A stretch of DNA of 64,000 nt, from assembly GCA_016630955.3 (NCBI GenBank), contig CM049999.1:1-64000 (forward strand), in the 5' to 3' direction. Below are positions 26,485-37,614 of the stretch, in pieces. Both the position numbers and the translations under genes were made by a program. The first letter of the stretch is position 1, and every line of letters begins with the position of its first letter. The notes under the pieces were generated by a model that was given only the letters and a program-made list of their open reading frames with translations, was not told where the DNA came from and searched no databases. The stretch comes from Didymella arachidicola (lineage: Eukaryota > Ascomycota > Dothideomycetes > Pleosporales > Didymellaceae).

Positions 26485-28300
26485 CTATTACGATAAGACT
26501 CTGCACCAACAGAACCATGTCTATTTGCATATTGCATGCCCGTCGACCTAATGCAAGCCCCATTCTGCGCAATACAAGAGTCGATCGAGTCCACAGTACG
26601 GCCGTGTCACAGCAGGTGCATCGTGCATGATACACCGCAAGAAATCCCGGTCGGTTGCAATTGCCGATTTGGATTGGGCTGGAATAACGGCTCTCACAAC
26701 CTCATGTGAGATGAGATCTCGCCACGGACATCGCAAAGCATTTTACCTCGGTAACAGTGGCCGACGTTTCCGCAGCATGGCATCTGACCAAGCCTGAAGA
26801 TCAACCGCTGCAACATCATCACCCACTTCTCGATTGCTCTACCGCATCTCTGCATCTCTAGTTATTTCTTTTAGGCTGCATGTGCAACGCACACGGCTGA
26901 TCGGCCTCTTCCGGAAATTGAAGCGAAATCATGCATGAATGTTGCTATTCTCATTCTATTCGTTGGGATGCCAACTGCAATGCAGCACGCAACGGTCATC
27001 GAATGGGCTTTCGAACATCCCCTGCGCAGCCCTCTCTTACTCACCATGCAGTCCTTCCATCGCGGCGCCTTTGGTAAACTGAGATGCATGGTGAAGTCAC
27101 CGAAGCAAGGCCCGATGAACGCGTCGTCACGTTGTCGCTGTTCTTCCCGTGATTGCCTGTGCACGCGACTGCCAACCCTTGACCTCGGTTACATCACCAA
27201 ACAACCCCAACGTTCTTGCCAACCCAACCCGAACTCATCACTCCCCGTTCCCTATCGTACGAGAGAAACATCGTGCCGCCGTTCGCATGAAGACAGATCA
27301 ACGACAACATGCCACCGGTCGCAATCTAACTTACGTTGTTGTCGGTCAATATCACGTGCTTGTAGAACGTAAAATTGCTCCACAATCCCGCGCGCCGCCA
27401 TCGGCTGCATACATCCTACACCAATGGAAAGATTTGCGACTTACGCCCACCAGCTGTCCTTTCTTGTATGAACTGCAAGGACAAAGTTTTCCCCTGGCCG
27501 CTCCGAGCCGTATCGGACGCTATTTGACCCCGTGGCGCCTTGGTGTGTCAAAATCATGGGCAATATCGAAAAGTCATGGGTATTTCACTAACCGCCATCT
27601 GCTCACTGGTCTCCTCGGAGCTCCAAGCTTCAGCCACACACTGTGACACACACGTTGCGCTTTGACACCCAGATGCCGGACGTCGATCAGGAACGAGTAT
27701 GGCGGACCCACCACACTCCGCGTCTATCGTCTTGGACCCTCCGATCATTGAAGCGATGCTAGTGGTTGGGTGACTCGTTGTCACCCACATGGCCGCAAAC
27801 CTTGCGGCGCAGAGCTCCGTTGCGTGTTTATGCGACTGCGAAGATCAACATCTCGACATCAGAACCAGATCTCGGTCGACACCGGTACCATCATGTCGCA
27901 AGTCGACTCCGGTCTGGACGTATAGCCGCACACCAGATACTGTTGATCTCAACTCCTTCTGTACGAATGGGACTGGTTCGCTGGTAGCGTCTCGCACATC
28001 ACAAGCGTCGCCGCGGATTCGTTCAGAGCTTGATGCCGTATGACCGACTGAGGATTTGCATTCGGCATATGAAACAATTGCGGGAACATTCGCATGCGGA
28101 CGGTCACGTCTGATGGGTACTCGTTAGGCACATTTGTTCCCTCCAAACCTGCTGAGGAACCAGGAGATTTGCCTTGCGTTAATAAAAAGGTCACTCACAT
28201 GCTTCAGCTCCAGGAACTTCGCGACCGATGCAGAATGACAATTACGGGTGATTTGATATATTTCAGCCTCTGACAGAAGCTGGAACTGTGGCAGTGACGG
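26485..28300. other. No gene recognised
   Basis: About 1.8 kb of moderate-GC sequence between Pogo-C and the unknown gene at 28301. Short open frames exist on both strands, but none shows a recognisable domain, intron pattern or start context. It may hold UTR sequence and decayed DNA. Confidence 0.5.
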
Positions 28301-29989
28301 TCAAGGCTTCCACGCTGGTCGAGAAGAGGAATCAGGTATCGGTCGCGACGAAGAACCAGCTTTGACCGAGAGTTTCCCGACCGGTCTGCCCTTCTTCTGC
28401 TCAACCTCTGATGCGAAGTCTTTGAGACTGATACCATCCTCTTCTAGTAGATCATCCACCTTGGAGTCCTTCTTCGCCTTGCCCTTGCCCTTGGCCGACG
28501 CAGCGGTGCCCACTTCAGTGCTGGATCCAGTCGCCTCGTTTGTTGTGGATTCTAAATTAAGAGCATCCTCCAATCCGATCGTACTGCTTTCAATCGAGAA
28601 GCTTGCGTTGCCCTCTTGCATGAGCTTTGCGAACGGGTTCCGCCCGTCGAACTGAGCCTCAGTCGGCTCATCCATAGCAGTCGATGTCGCGCCGTCCCCG
28701 ATATGCGTCTCAGTGGCCTTGGCCCCCATGGCTAGTTTCGCTGAACTTTCGTTTTTTTGTTCATGCGATTGTAATGAAGTCGACTGTGCTGGTGGAGTGC
28801 TCAACTCAGGTGATTCTTCACCAGGCGGCGGCGGCGAGCCTCCCAAACTGCGGTGCTCTTGATAGTTGTCTCGCATTTTCCGGATCTTCTGGAACGGACT
28901 GTTATCTTTCTCTTCAGCGGGGCCGGGAACGGCTGGACGATACCTGATACACTCTTCCTCCATATTGAGGCCCGCGTCCCACTTGTATCTTCGCATCCGA
29001 CAGAACATCTTGTTAAATTCGAGCACGCTTCGACCGTTACCGTTTTTAAGATGCTCCAGTCGCGCCCTGGTGGCATGGAGTGTTGACTGTAGTAGGGCAA
29101 GGTCTCGCTCCAACTCTACTGCATCAGCCTTGGCCTTGGCTACTTTTTCGATATTCTCGTGGTCCAAGCGGTTTTTGAGTGCAAAACGTGCAATTTCCTT
29201 GTTATGTTTATACAAGTTGACGCGTTGCTTGACAGCCTTAGAGTGCTCCTCGAAGGGTTTTTGATTGGATACTTCGTCGAGGATCTCTTTGTCGCCCCCG
29301 ACACTTTTCACCAAGGCCTTGGTGATGCTCCGAGATATTTTCCACTGGCCCTCTTGGATGTCGATTGTATTCTCGAGCTTTTCTGGCCTGAAGGATATAC
29401 CGCTGAACAGCCCCTTTCCTGGGGCTGCAGTATGCTTTTTGACGGACGGAGCTGATCCATGTTCCCAGGTAGGAGCGTTCACCAGATCATCAAAATTCGG
29501 ATCATCCAGTATCTCAGCTGCAGGTGTACATCCAGTCACTGTCGACATCTGTAGCTTTGGTATCGTATGCTCCAGTCGTCGTAAACGTTGTAGCTTCGCT
29601 TGATGTGTGAGTTCTGGATCCATTCTAATGGCCTCCATAGCTTCGCACAGGACGCACTCATCGTGCTGTGCATTGACGACTTTGCCGAAGCGTGTTGCGT
29701 TGACAGTCTCGGGTGGGCCTTGCTCTGCGGTCGAGGCGGGTATGAAGTCACGCCAGCCGCTGACAAAGTCTCGTGAGCGCTTGGACACCCAGTTTTTCCA
29801 TTCTGTCTCGGACTTCTCCAACTCGGCGGGAGACACTTTGAAGCCTACTCTCAATGCTACTGCCTCTTCAGCCTCGAGGATAGCTCTGCGTTCCGCTTCG
29901 ACTACGCTGGGTGTTAGTCTTTTTGCTCTTGGATGGGCAACAAGGGAACGTTACTCTTTCTCTCGACGGGGGTCTGTTCCAAGTGCCAT
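28301..29989 (-). CDS. Hypothetical fungal protein (546 aa, two exons, coiled coil)
   Basis: Exons 29989-29955 and 29906-28301 with a 48-bp intron (GTAACG...GACTAACACCCAG) give 546 aa starting MALGTDPRREKD. I do not recognise the family. Visible: a Trp-rich N-terminal part (EWKNWVSKRSRDFVSGWRDF), a Cys pair (CVLCEAMEA) near residue 100, a predicted coiled coil about 245-305 (KAKADAVELERDLALLQ), and a low-complexity acidic/Ser/Lys C-terminal half with KGKGKAKK. No signal peptide or membrane segment. Single intron near the 5' end is typical of conserved fungal genes, so it is probably real. Confidence 0.7.
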
Positions 29990-30656
29990 TTAAGGACTGT
30001 ACAGGTGTTGTCTCTCACGGGGGAATTTTCTTCCATATTCACGTAAGGCTCGTCGTTAACAGCGTCATCGAGCATCTGTTGGTGAGTTGCCATCTTCTTT
30101 CATTTGTGTACCCGCGTGTCGTGGATAGTAACAGTGAGAGATAAAAGCAACACTGCTTAAATTCTCTTTCGGTTGCAGGTCGCTACCGACTGCACCTGGA
30201 ATCTCAAAGTCTGGGTATCCTATCACCGTTGTCGAGGGTCCATGCACGACGACGCATGCCCTATTGCTTCTGCAGGGCCATAATTGGAGTTGCAACACAT
30301 CCAGTGCCGTGCAAGAGAGCGCCTTTGCAATTCCACGGTTTGTGTCATTGCATTGATCGTGCTGCCTCAACGATTCAGTCGCACTGGAAGAGGCAACACA
30401 CCGCCACCTCGCTACCAACAAACTGTCCAAACAATGCCCAGGCTACTCAAGAGTTTCGGTGATCATGACGTATACGAAGAGAAAATGCTGAAGACCCTCG
30501 AGCTCAATAGCATGGGCGGGCGCTGCTGCATGTTTGGTACCGCCCAGGGTCATCGTACTCGCCTGCAGCATCCCCGTCGCTCACTCGGCCTTCTGGGTAT
30601 TGCGAGTAGCCTACCCTGCTCCCGTCAGCACCTTTGGAACGTTGTTCACCCCGAGT
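29990..30656. other. Intergenic, upstream region of the 28301-29989 gene
   Basis: Contains the presumed promoter of the minus-strand gene. Short frames on both strands have no recognisable domains. Confidence 0.4.
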
Positions 30657-31079
30657 CTACGCGAGGTCGATTAGCTTTTTGAAATGTTCCTCGTACACGG
30701 AGTCGGATGTGTCCATTTCTGTCTCGTCTTGCTGATGATTAAGCACAGCCTTTTGCGGTGTAGATAGACATAAAGTCCCAGTTGGCGAATCTCTGGCTGA
30801 AAGTAACCTTTTTATTTTGTTATCAAGCCCGGTGAGAAGGCGCCTGTGGACGCTATCCTCGACTTGGTCGACAATGTGGCAAAGACGATCGTAAAGATGC
30901 AGCCTGAACACGTGGCTCGTGACGCCTTCCTCTTTCAAAGCGGTGGATAGTGTGTGGATAGCGACTGACCCATCTTCTGCAGTGAGAAGGTCAGCTCCTC
31001 GCCGTGGTGAGCCCGTCCCAGCACTTCTACGTGAAGGTATACAGCATGATACTTTCGAGTCCCCAGCAGCAAGTATCAA
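30657..31079 (-). CDS. Possible small hypothetical protein (140 aa)
   Basis: Open frame without recognised family. The middle part (LHLYDRLCHIVDQVEDSV) looks helical and protein-like, but the start context is weak and it may be the 3' exon of a gene disrupted by nearby transposons (Pogo-D begins at 31216) or a chance frame. Confidence 0.3.
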   Translation of the reverse strand: MILAAGDSKVSCCIPSRRSAGTGSPRRGADLLTAEDGSVAIHTLSTALKEEGVTSHVFRLHLYDRLCHIVDQVEDSVHRRLLTGLDNKIKRLLSARDSPTGTLCLSTPQKAVLNHQQDETEMDTSDSVYEEHFKKLIDLA

Positions 31080-31215
31080 ACAGGTTTTACTGAGCCTGTA
31101 CTGCCTTGGAGCGAATCAGAACTCCGAATAAAATACTAGTACTTTGCACTGTATACTGCTATGCTACAGCTATAGTGAAGCCACATAACCCATAGCTTTT
31201 AGCACGCAACAGCGA

Positions 31216-33074
31216 TAACGTGTTTTACAAGCGAGTCGTCAATACAAGCGAGTCGTCAGCCCCACCAACTCTGTGCACCTCTTAACGCGTATATCTTAAC
31301 AACGCAATAGTAAAGTATCTAGAAATTAATAGAGTAGATTAAGCAGTAGCTACACCCTCTTTCTTGCATGTACGTGAGTTGTGCCCAGTCTCCCTACACG
31401 TCTTACAGCGCGCCAGAGCCTGGCGGCTAAGGCCTGATCGCTCTCCTCCATGACGCTCCTCACGAGCAAGCTGCTGATCTGCCTCACGTTGAGCAAGTAT
31501 ATCCTCTCCAGTCCCCTTTGTTAACACTCCTTGCTTCTGTATACGCTTCTTCTTGCGCTCCCTACGCTTTGACGCTGCTTTGTTAGCCCTCTCAAGGCTA
31601 GCAATCCTTTCCTTCATCAGCTCAGCTGAGAGGATCATCATCTCAGCTCCTTTCTTAAGCTGGTCTATCTTCTCAATTATAGAAGCTGGTGACGAGCTCT
31701 TGTGCTGGCGTATGCGCTCACGAATTAGGCTTGATTGAGCCTCAAGCTCGCGGGCGGTGCTTGGAGTACGAGCCTCCCAGAGAGCCTCTGTGAGAGCCGC
31801 TGGTGGAGTAGGTGTACGTAGCTGTACGTCTAGCTTTGAGAGGACAGCCTCTGGCTGATAAGGTACTAGACCTGCTCCCCGGAAGGCTGAGCAGATATTG
31901 ACTGGCGTGAACGATCGATTAAAGGCCGCCTTAAACGCAGGCAGAAACTCAAGCTTGGTGATGTGGTTGATGTGGTTGCGCATCAGGCTCTCTACCTCAC
32001 GACTGTAAGCGCGCTTCAACGGGGAGAAGCAGCCAACGTCAAGAGGCTGGAGTAGGTGAGAGGAGTGAGGTGGCATACAGAGCGTGTAGATGTTGTGCTC
32101 CTTGCAGAGCTCCTGGAATCCAAGAGAGTGGTGGCTCTCGTGGCCGTCAAGGATAAGTAGGCGCCGCGCTCCTACTACACGAGCCTGAGTGTGAGCGTTA
32201 AAGTGCTTCAGCCACTCTACCCCAAGCTCGTTATTTGTCCAGCCATTGTCGCTAACTGCAATTGCCCAGTTGCGTGGGATCTCTGTCTCCTCATACCAGG
32301 CAGAGAGGTGGTACTTGCCAGCAAAGATTAGGAACGGTGGGACTGACCAGCCAGCAGCGTTGATAGCTGCTATTACTGTCACCCACTCACGGTCGCCAGG
32401 CTGAACAGTCTTTGGCCTGCCTCTCCTCTCTGATCCTGTCACAACAAGCTGCGTTGTGATCTTGCCCATCATAAAGCCAGCCTCGTCAAAGTTGTAGACG
32501 TCTTCGTCGCAGATGCCGTACTTGGCCTTTGTCTGCTCTACAAGCTCAAACCAGCCTTGGATAAGGACAGGATCCTCGCATAGAGCTCTCTGCCTGTCAT
32601 AAGCTCGGTTGAAACGCGTTGTAAGACTCTCTGTACGCTTAACAAAGTTGCGCGGCCAGTGGACGCCAACCTGACTAGCACTGCGTGCAGCCAGCAGTCT
32701 ATTAGCCATATCACGTACAGCTGCGTACGTAGGCGCAAATCCACGTAGATCTAGATCAAGTATGTATTTAACAATCACCTCCTCTTCTAGCTGGGTAAGC
32801 TTCTTTGAGTTGGGCTGGCAATCGCGTCGGGCAGGCTTCCCAGCGCGTCGGTCGCGCATTGTCATACGAGGGACGTTAAAGGCTAGAGCAGCGCGGCTTT
32901 CAGACTGAATCTGCTTTGAAACAATAGAATTAATAGCAAGCTGAACATCAGCTTCATTTGATAGTACTTGAGGGGCATAGCGTTGAGGCATGATGAAAAG
33001 ACTTAAGGTGGTTGATCAAAGTTGGTGGGGCTGACGACTCGCTTGTATTGACGACTCGCTTATAAAACACGTTA
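31216..33074 (-). mobile_element. Pogo-D: intact pogo/Fot1-type transposon
   Basis: 55-bp TIRs (31216-31270, 33020-33074) with one mismatch, tip TAACGTGTTTTA, TA target duplication. ACAAGCGAGTCGTCA is repeated at 31227 and 31244 (17-bp period). Encloses one complete transposase gene. Confidence 0.93.
31339..32991 (-). CDS. Pogo-D transposase (550 aa, HTH + DDE_1 + CCHC knuckle)
   Basis: Complete frame starting MPQRYAPQVLSNEADVQLAI. HTH (SRAALAFNVPRMTMRDRR), CENP-B-type HTH, DDE_1 aspartates in YNFDEAGFMMG, LLILDGHESHHS and QPLDVGCFSPLK, basic coil (RRERKKKRIQ), and knuckle CKTCRETGHNSRTC at the C-terminus. No interruption. Its N-terminal Pro-Gln start resembles the mutated start of Pogo-A. 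Confidence 0.93.
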   Translation of the reverse strand: MPQRYAPQVLSNEADVQLAINSIVSKQIQSESRAALAFNVPRMTMRDRRAGKPARRDCQPNSKKLTQLEEEVIVKYILDLDLRGFAPTYAAVRDMANRLLAARSASQVGVHWPRNFVKRTESLTTRFNRAYDRQRALCEDPVLIQGWFELVEQTKAKYGICDEDVYNFDEAGFMMGKITTQLVVTGSERRGRPKTVQPGDREWVTVIAAINAAGWSVPPFLIFAGKYHLSAWYEETEIPRNWAIAVSDNGWTNNELGVEWLKHFNAHTQARVVGARRLLILDGHESHHSLGFQELCKEHNIYTLCMPPHSSHLLQPLDVGCFSPLKRAYSREVESLMRNHINHITKLEFLPAFKAAFNRSFTPVNICSAFRGAGLVPYQPEAVLSKLDVQLRTPTPPAALTEALWEARTPSTARELEAQSSLIRERIRQHKSSSPASIIEKIDQLKKGAEMMILSAELMKERIASLERANKAASKRRERKKKRIQKQGVLTKGTGEDILAQREADQQLAREERHGGERSGLSRQALARCKTCRETGHNSRTCKKEGVATA

Positions 33075-34092
33075 TATCTAGACTGCAGTCCACAGCGACT
33101 AACCTAGCAGTAGCTGTATTCGTCTAGATGGAAACGCTGGTTCGTCTCGGGGGGCTTAGTAGCCGCCTCGTCGAGGGCGTTGACTGTGGCGACGATGCGC
33201 CGCTCTACAGTCTGAAAAAAGAGGCAACGTGTCTTGGACTGTTCCGAAGACAAGGCTTGGACGAGGATCAGCTGGTTCCTGGCCCGAATAGCTGGCAATG
33301 GTTGCCCTCGACATCACGGTCGTGTGTGTCCACTACAACGTCTCCACGCGCATGGTCAGTATCGTCTTCGCGGCTCGTCACATCGTTGTTCTCGATTTTG
33401 TCCTGGTGAAGTGATCTATGGCACCGCTAGACATGCTCCCCCCGTCACGGGACGCAAATCAGGGCAGATATATTGAGATGCATTCGATATATGCAGCGAC
33501 ACGGAAGTCCTGGGTCCTAATACGAGTGGTCATCATTCGCTGCCTAATACAAACTGCGGTCTCGCACGAGCACAGAAACCGACCGCCGCTTAGAACTAGC
33601 TTGGGAGTAATGTAAAAAGCATCGACACCAGATAGATTCGCAAGAACAGCCTTGTTGCAAACTCAACGCAGCACACCGAAAGACGACGACAAGTGAAAAC
33701 ACACAGGCATGGAGACTGGATCACGCGACTGAGAAATCAGAGCGCAAGTCCCGACGCCAGCAAGTCTTGCACATCGGCTCTCGCAGTGGAGAGCCTCTGT
33801 TCAAGGCCGGTGGACGCGTTTACATCACCGCTGCGGTGCTGGAGGGGAGACGAGTAGATGGTTACCTAGTAGATACCTACATATAGGGCTTGCTAGATCG
33901 GGTACCAAGCTGGGAGGGATGTTTTGGGGGTGCTATTTGAAGGTTGGAGCGTGCTGCTTTCTTTGGGTATCAGGTGTGGATTAACGCCAGACTGGCCGGA
34001 GTCGTGATGGCAGAAGACTCCCAGGGAGGGTTGTGGGGTTTGAGGGGGTCTATCCTGTGAGGGAGGGTGTCGTGGTGGGATGCTGTGGAGTC
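33075..34092. other. Intergenic, no gene recognised
   Basis: About 1 kb between Pogo-D and the RNase III stop codon; only short frames without domains. The right part should contain the RNase III 3' UTR. Confidence 0.5.
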
Positions 34093-35556
34093 CTACTCCG
34101 ATGACTCGCTGCTAGATGCGTCTTTGGAGGTCTGCTCTTTCTTGTCCTTCTTTGACTTTTTCTGGGGGGTCTCATCTGCGTCTGCTGGTTCCCTTCCCCT
34201 CTTCTTGTCCTTGCTCTTCTCTGTTTCTACCGGTGGAGATTGTGTGACTGCGTCCACGGACATACCCTCTTCAGCTGCCTGTGCAGCTGCTTCAGCTTCA
34301 GCCTTCGCCTTCTGTCCCCTCCTCTTCGCGACCAGCTCAGCCTTCTGTCTTGCTGCATCCTGGGTGGCGTGGCTGTTCTTCCTGATGGCATCAGCCGCAG
34401 CTGCAGATGATGCGTTGGCTTTGTTCTGCCCCTCTCCGCTGCCGAGCCACTCGTCCTTGTAGCCCCAGCCTGTGAGATATACGCCCATGAAGTATTTCTG
34501 TAGATTGCTGCCCTTCTCGTAGGCCATGGGGCGCTCCTCTCGGTACTCAAGTTTGATTTCATTTACGACGACCAGCGCGGCAAGCTTATTCTTCGCGTTG
34601 GGATCCTCGATGATCTTCTCCTTGAAGCTGAGCAGCTGGGGTGCCCAGAGCTCCGTGAGCCACTCATCTGCTACCTCGTATCCATGTTCAGGGTCCGAGA
34701 GTACAACGCCTGCGACGTATGCCTCAAAAACATCGGCCACGACCTTCTTCCACGCTTTCGAACTGCGATCCCACTGGTTGTGGTGGCGTAGGCGGTCGGT
34801 GAAGCCATAGGCTTCGGAGAACTTGCCTAGCATGGAGTTCTCGACAAGGCGTTCGCGCCAGGAGCAAAGCTGCGGTACGTCGACGTGGGGAAAGCGGCTG
34901 TAGAGAGCGTGCGAGGCAATGAGCTCGATGTAGGCATCACCCAGGAATTCAAGACGCTCGTAGTCGAGGTCGAGGTCGGTGTAAGTGCCCTTCTCGCCAG
35001 CTCTGGTGATGAACGAGCGATGTGTGAAGACTGCTTCGTGCAGGTGAGGCTCGTTGATGGGCGGAAGTGGCGGCAGATCTTTGGCTTCCTGGACTTTGCG
35101 GTGCACGTATGGAGGTATCGCCGTCTTTGGACTTGTGCCTGGCCGCTTCTCGTCGAGTTCGCGCATGGAGTCTGCGGAGGTCGGGTTTTGTCTGCGTGCC
35201 AGGAGGTGCCGCAGCTGGCTGGCGTGGTGGAGGATGTCGCCGTCAGCGTCGGGTCTCGTCTCTTCGGCAACGAATCGGTCCAGCAGCGCTACGAGTCCCG
35301 TGTGCATGTCGTCTTTGGACAGCTCGCCTGTGAAGCCAGCGCCCGCGCCGCCTCGGTGCTGTGGAGGGCCGTTGCTGCGCTGCTGCGGGTAGCCGTGTCT
35401 CTGGTCGCGGTGGCCATTGTTGCCGTAGTGCACAGAGTGGTGCGAAGGCTGGTCCGGACGGCTGCCGTAGTGGCTAGAGGAGCTGCCTCGTTTCCGCGAC
35501 ATGTTGGGAGAAACTCGGGGTGGGACGAGGGCCGCTGGAAAGTTCATGCATGACAT
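34093..35556 (-). CDS. Ribonuclease III (Rnt1/Pac1-like, 487 aa)
   Basis: Double-stranded RNA endonuclease; in yeasts this class processes pre-rRNA, snRNA and snoRNA in the nucleus. Single exon. A long basic, Gly/His-rich N-terminal extension (1-75) precedes a helical domain. The catalytic RIIID carries the signature YERLEFLGDAYIE (about 199-211; Glu/Asp metal ligands) and DVFEAYVAGVV (about 275-285, second Glu/Asp pair). A dsRNA-binding domain follows (about 340-395, with NKANASSAAAADAIRK). The Lys/Glu-rich tail (KDKKRGREPADADE, KKSKKDKKE) looks like a nuclear-localisation region. An internal ATG at codon 19 (MSRKRGSS) is an alternative start. Head-to-head with mS33, start codons 97 bp apart. 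Confidence 0.92.
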   Translation of the reverse strand: MSCMNFPAALVPPRVSPNMSRKRGSSSSHYGSRPDQPSHHSVHYGNNGHRDQRHGYPQQRSNGPPQHRGGAGAGFTGELSKDDMHTGLVALLDRFVAEETRPDADGDILHHASQLRHLLARRQNPTSADSMRELDEKRPGTSPKTAIPPYVHRKVQEAKDLPPLPPINEPHLHEAVFTHRSFITRAGEKGTYTDLDLDYERLEFLGDAYIELIASHALYSRFPHVDVPQLCSWRERLVENSMLGKFSEAYGFTDRLRHHNQWDRSSKAWKKVVADVFEAYVAGVVLSDPEHGYEVADEWLTELWAPQLLSFKEKIIEDPNAKNKLAALVVVNEIKLEYREERPMAYEKGSNLQKYFMGVYLTGWGYKDEWLGSGEGQNKANASSAAAADAIRKNSHATQDAARQKAELVAKRRGQKAKAEAEAAAQAAEEGMSVDAVTQSPPVETEKSKDKKRGREPADADETPQKKSKKDKKEQTSKDASSSESSE

Positions 35557-35653
35557 GCCATGGTTCGGCAGTCCGCATTTCTAGCGGCGCCAAGCCAAAT
35601 TCTTGATGAAGGGACTCCGCAACACCACCGAGGGCAGCATCCACTGCGCAACG

Positions 35654-36075
35654 ATGGCGGTCCCACGGGCACGAGTATTGGACCTGATGAAGGTACGCGC
35701 TGTTTGTTCATGTGCACGTGATCCTCTCTGACACCCACAGGCGTCCTGCCGCGTCTTCAACACCACCTACAACCCCGAGCGCGTCCGCATCGGCTCCCAC
35801 ATCATGCACCAACGCCTCAAGGGTGCCTCGGTCGCCTCCTACTACCCGCCGAGGATAGGAACAATCGCCCAGCTGCGGTCGCTGTACCCCCAGCATGAGC
35901 TGACCGACGAAGCCGAGGAAGACTGGCTCGAGCACCTCAATGTCGCAAGGTCGCGAGGAAAGGCGGTGCCCAAGAAGAAGAGGACGGCTGCTGGTGCGTT
36001 CGCTCCATCTCGCAGGGAACCGGTGGCAGCTGCTAACAGTGCACAGAGTCGAAGAAGTACAACAAGAGGAAGTAG
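35654..36075 (+). CDS. RSM27: Mitochondrial small-subunit ribosomal protein mS33 (Rsm27), 106 aa, three exons
   Basis: Component of the mitoribosome small subunit. Exons 35654-35692, 35741-35993, 36047-36075, with introns of 48 and 53 bp (second ends CTAACAGTGCACAG). Family features: VPRARVLDLMK start, YNPERVRIG, HQRLKGASVASYYPPR, DWLEHLNVARSRGKAVPKKK and the final ESKKYNKRK. The start MAVPRARV is chosen by family; an in-frame ATG 48 nt upstream (about 35606) would add 16 residues. Shares a very short divergent promoter with RNase III. Confidence 0.92.
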
Positions 36076-36238
36076 GCGGACAGTCGCCACGAGATACCCA
36101 CCACGGGACGCTGTATATATACTGTACAAGAGGGCATTGGACGGCGTTCATCTGGCACGACAAGGGCCAGAAATGCACAGGTCTCACTCACACAATCCCA
36201 TTGCACGCACGTGTCGCTTGGACCACACACACAACATA

Positions 36239-36930
36239 CTATATCTTGCTCTTCACACCGATCTCCGTCTTCCCCTTCACCACTCCATGCTGCTTTTCGA
36301 ACTCATTGTCCCAGGGTATCCTCACACTCGCATGGTCCGGCTGTACTGGAACGTTCACTTTGTGGTGCTCCACAGTACAGTACGTTGTCCGCCCGTCTAA
36401 ACTAGTCATCTCTCCTCTGATCATCGCCATCTGCTTTCCCACGCTCATCACCCTGCTGACCAGTCGTACGGTGGTTCCAATTGGGACTGCTTTCAGGTAT
36501 GAGATGTTGAGTGTGCGTGTGACGCCGCCCATAAACTCCCAGAACCCTGGGCGCGCAACAGGACACAGAGCCGTCGTGGTAGACATGTCGAAGATGACGC
36601 CAGCTGCGCCGCCGTGCATGACATCTGGCTTGGGTCAGCCAAGTGCAAGATTCGCTTGGTTGTACTGTCCGTACTGTTCAGGTTGGAGAAGCCAGGTGCA
36701 ATGTAGAGCTCGTACTCGACGGAGCCCTCAGGCCCAGCGTCCACTAGCTTCATGTGATTCATGACCACATGGTCAAAGTCCTACGTCAAGTCAGCATTCG
36801 CCTCCAAATAAGAGGGGATTGAGATTATTACAACATGGTCTTTCGGTCGCTTCGAGGCCAGGAGCTTGTACCTGTCGAACATGGCCTCGACAGCCGCCCT
36901 GGCCTTCCTCTTGCCTTCGTCCACGCTCAT
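36239..36930 (-). CDS. PaaI/ACOT13-type hotdog thioesterase (195 aa, three exons)
   Basis: Predicted acyl-CoA thioesterase. Exons 36930-36835, 36780-36675, 36624-36239; introns 54 and 50 bp. The third exon holds the hotdog core with the HGG motif (VMHGGAAGVIFDMSTT) and a long hydrophobic helix, then strands such as NISYLKAVPIGTTV and RVMSVGKQMAMIRGEM. Exon 1 start (MSVDEGKRKARAAVEAMF) is inferred. Convergent with mS33 (164 bp between stops). Substrate cannot be told; ACOT13-like proteins act on medium/long acyl-CoA, often at mitochondria. Confidence 0.82.
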
Positions 36931-37614
36931 GTCTGCTGGAGTCGCCACAATGAACCTGTGACTACACGGTATTCGCTCTCAAGACTGCATTCGATAACCA
37001 GGCAAGTGGCTACACACAGCTGACATGTTCGGTGATATGATTCGATGGTCGGCGGGGATCAGCGTGGAGCTTGAGGATTGCCTCGGCTCCACCCGCAGCG
37101 CAGCGCGCTTACACAATACCATCACGAACGAGTCGCGTGCAAAAGTTCGGGCTGCAAATACGTACATACCTTCGCACAACCACTGCGATGCTCGAAACAA
37201 TAGCCCTGAGCACGTTTGATAGGTCGGCCCAAGCTGCCTCCCCTCGGTGCAAACATGCATCCTGAAACGAGCGTTGTGGTGCCTCAGTGCCGCAAACAGT
37301 CCATGGCGATCATTGGCTCTCCACCCTCGTTTCACAGCCATCAACACGCGCGGTCCCGCTTCCGTCATGTCCGGACAGACTTTCATGGTTCGCCGCTTGC
37401 TTGACGGGCGTGCTTCTTTGGCACTTGTGTCTACTTTTCCTAGCTACCTCCAGCCCATAGGATCTTCAAGACCGCTTCTGTCCTTCCCCTCTTTCCGGTC
37501 GTTCCTATAGTGTACCACTGTATAGTACTTTAAGCCAGCTGACAGCTGATCTTCCACGCTGTCAACTTCCTTGTCCACTCGTACACCTGCATACTGCGCA
37601 CGTAATTGTTCAAG
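36931..37614. other. Divergent promoter region between thioesterase and MFS genes
   Basis: About 680 bp separating two divergent start codons. No other gene supported. Confidence 0.5.

Noticed and set aside
26871..27646. Overlapping frames of 97-165 aa between Pogo-C and the unknown gene
   Set aside because: No domains, biased composition and no splice pattern; cannot be told from chance frames.
34885..35553. 222-aa plus-strand frame opposite RNase III
   Set aside because: Antisense shadow of the RNase III coding sequence; no start context or domain.
35940..36764. Long plus-strand frame (274 aa) across mS33 and the thioesterase
   Set aside because: It overlaps the mS33 exons in another frame and is antisense to thioesterase exons; no domain.
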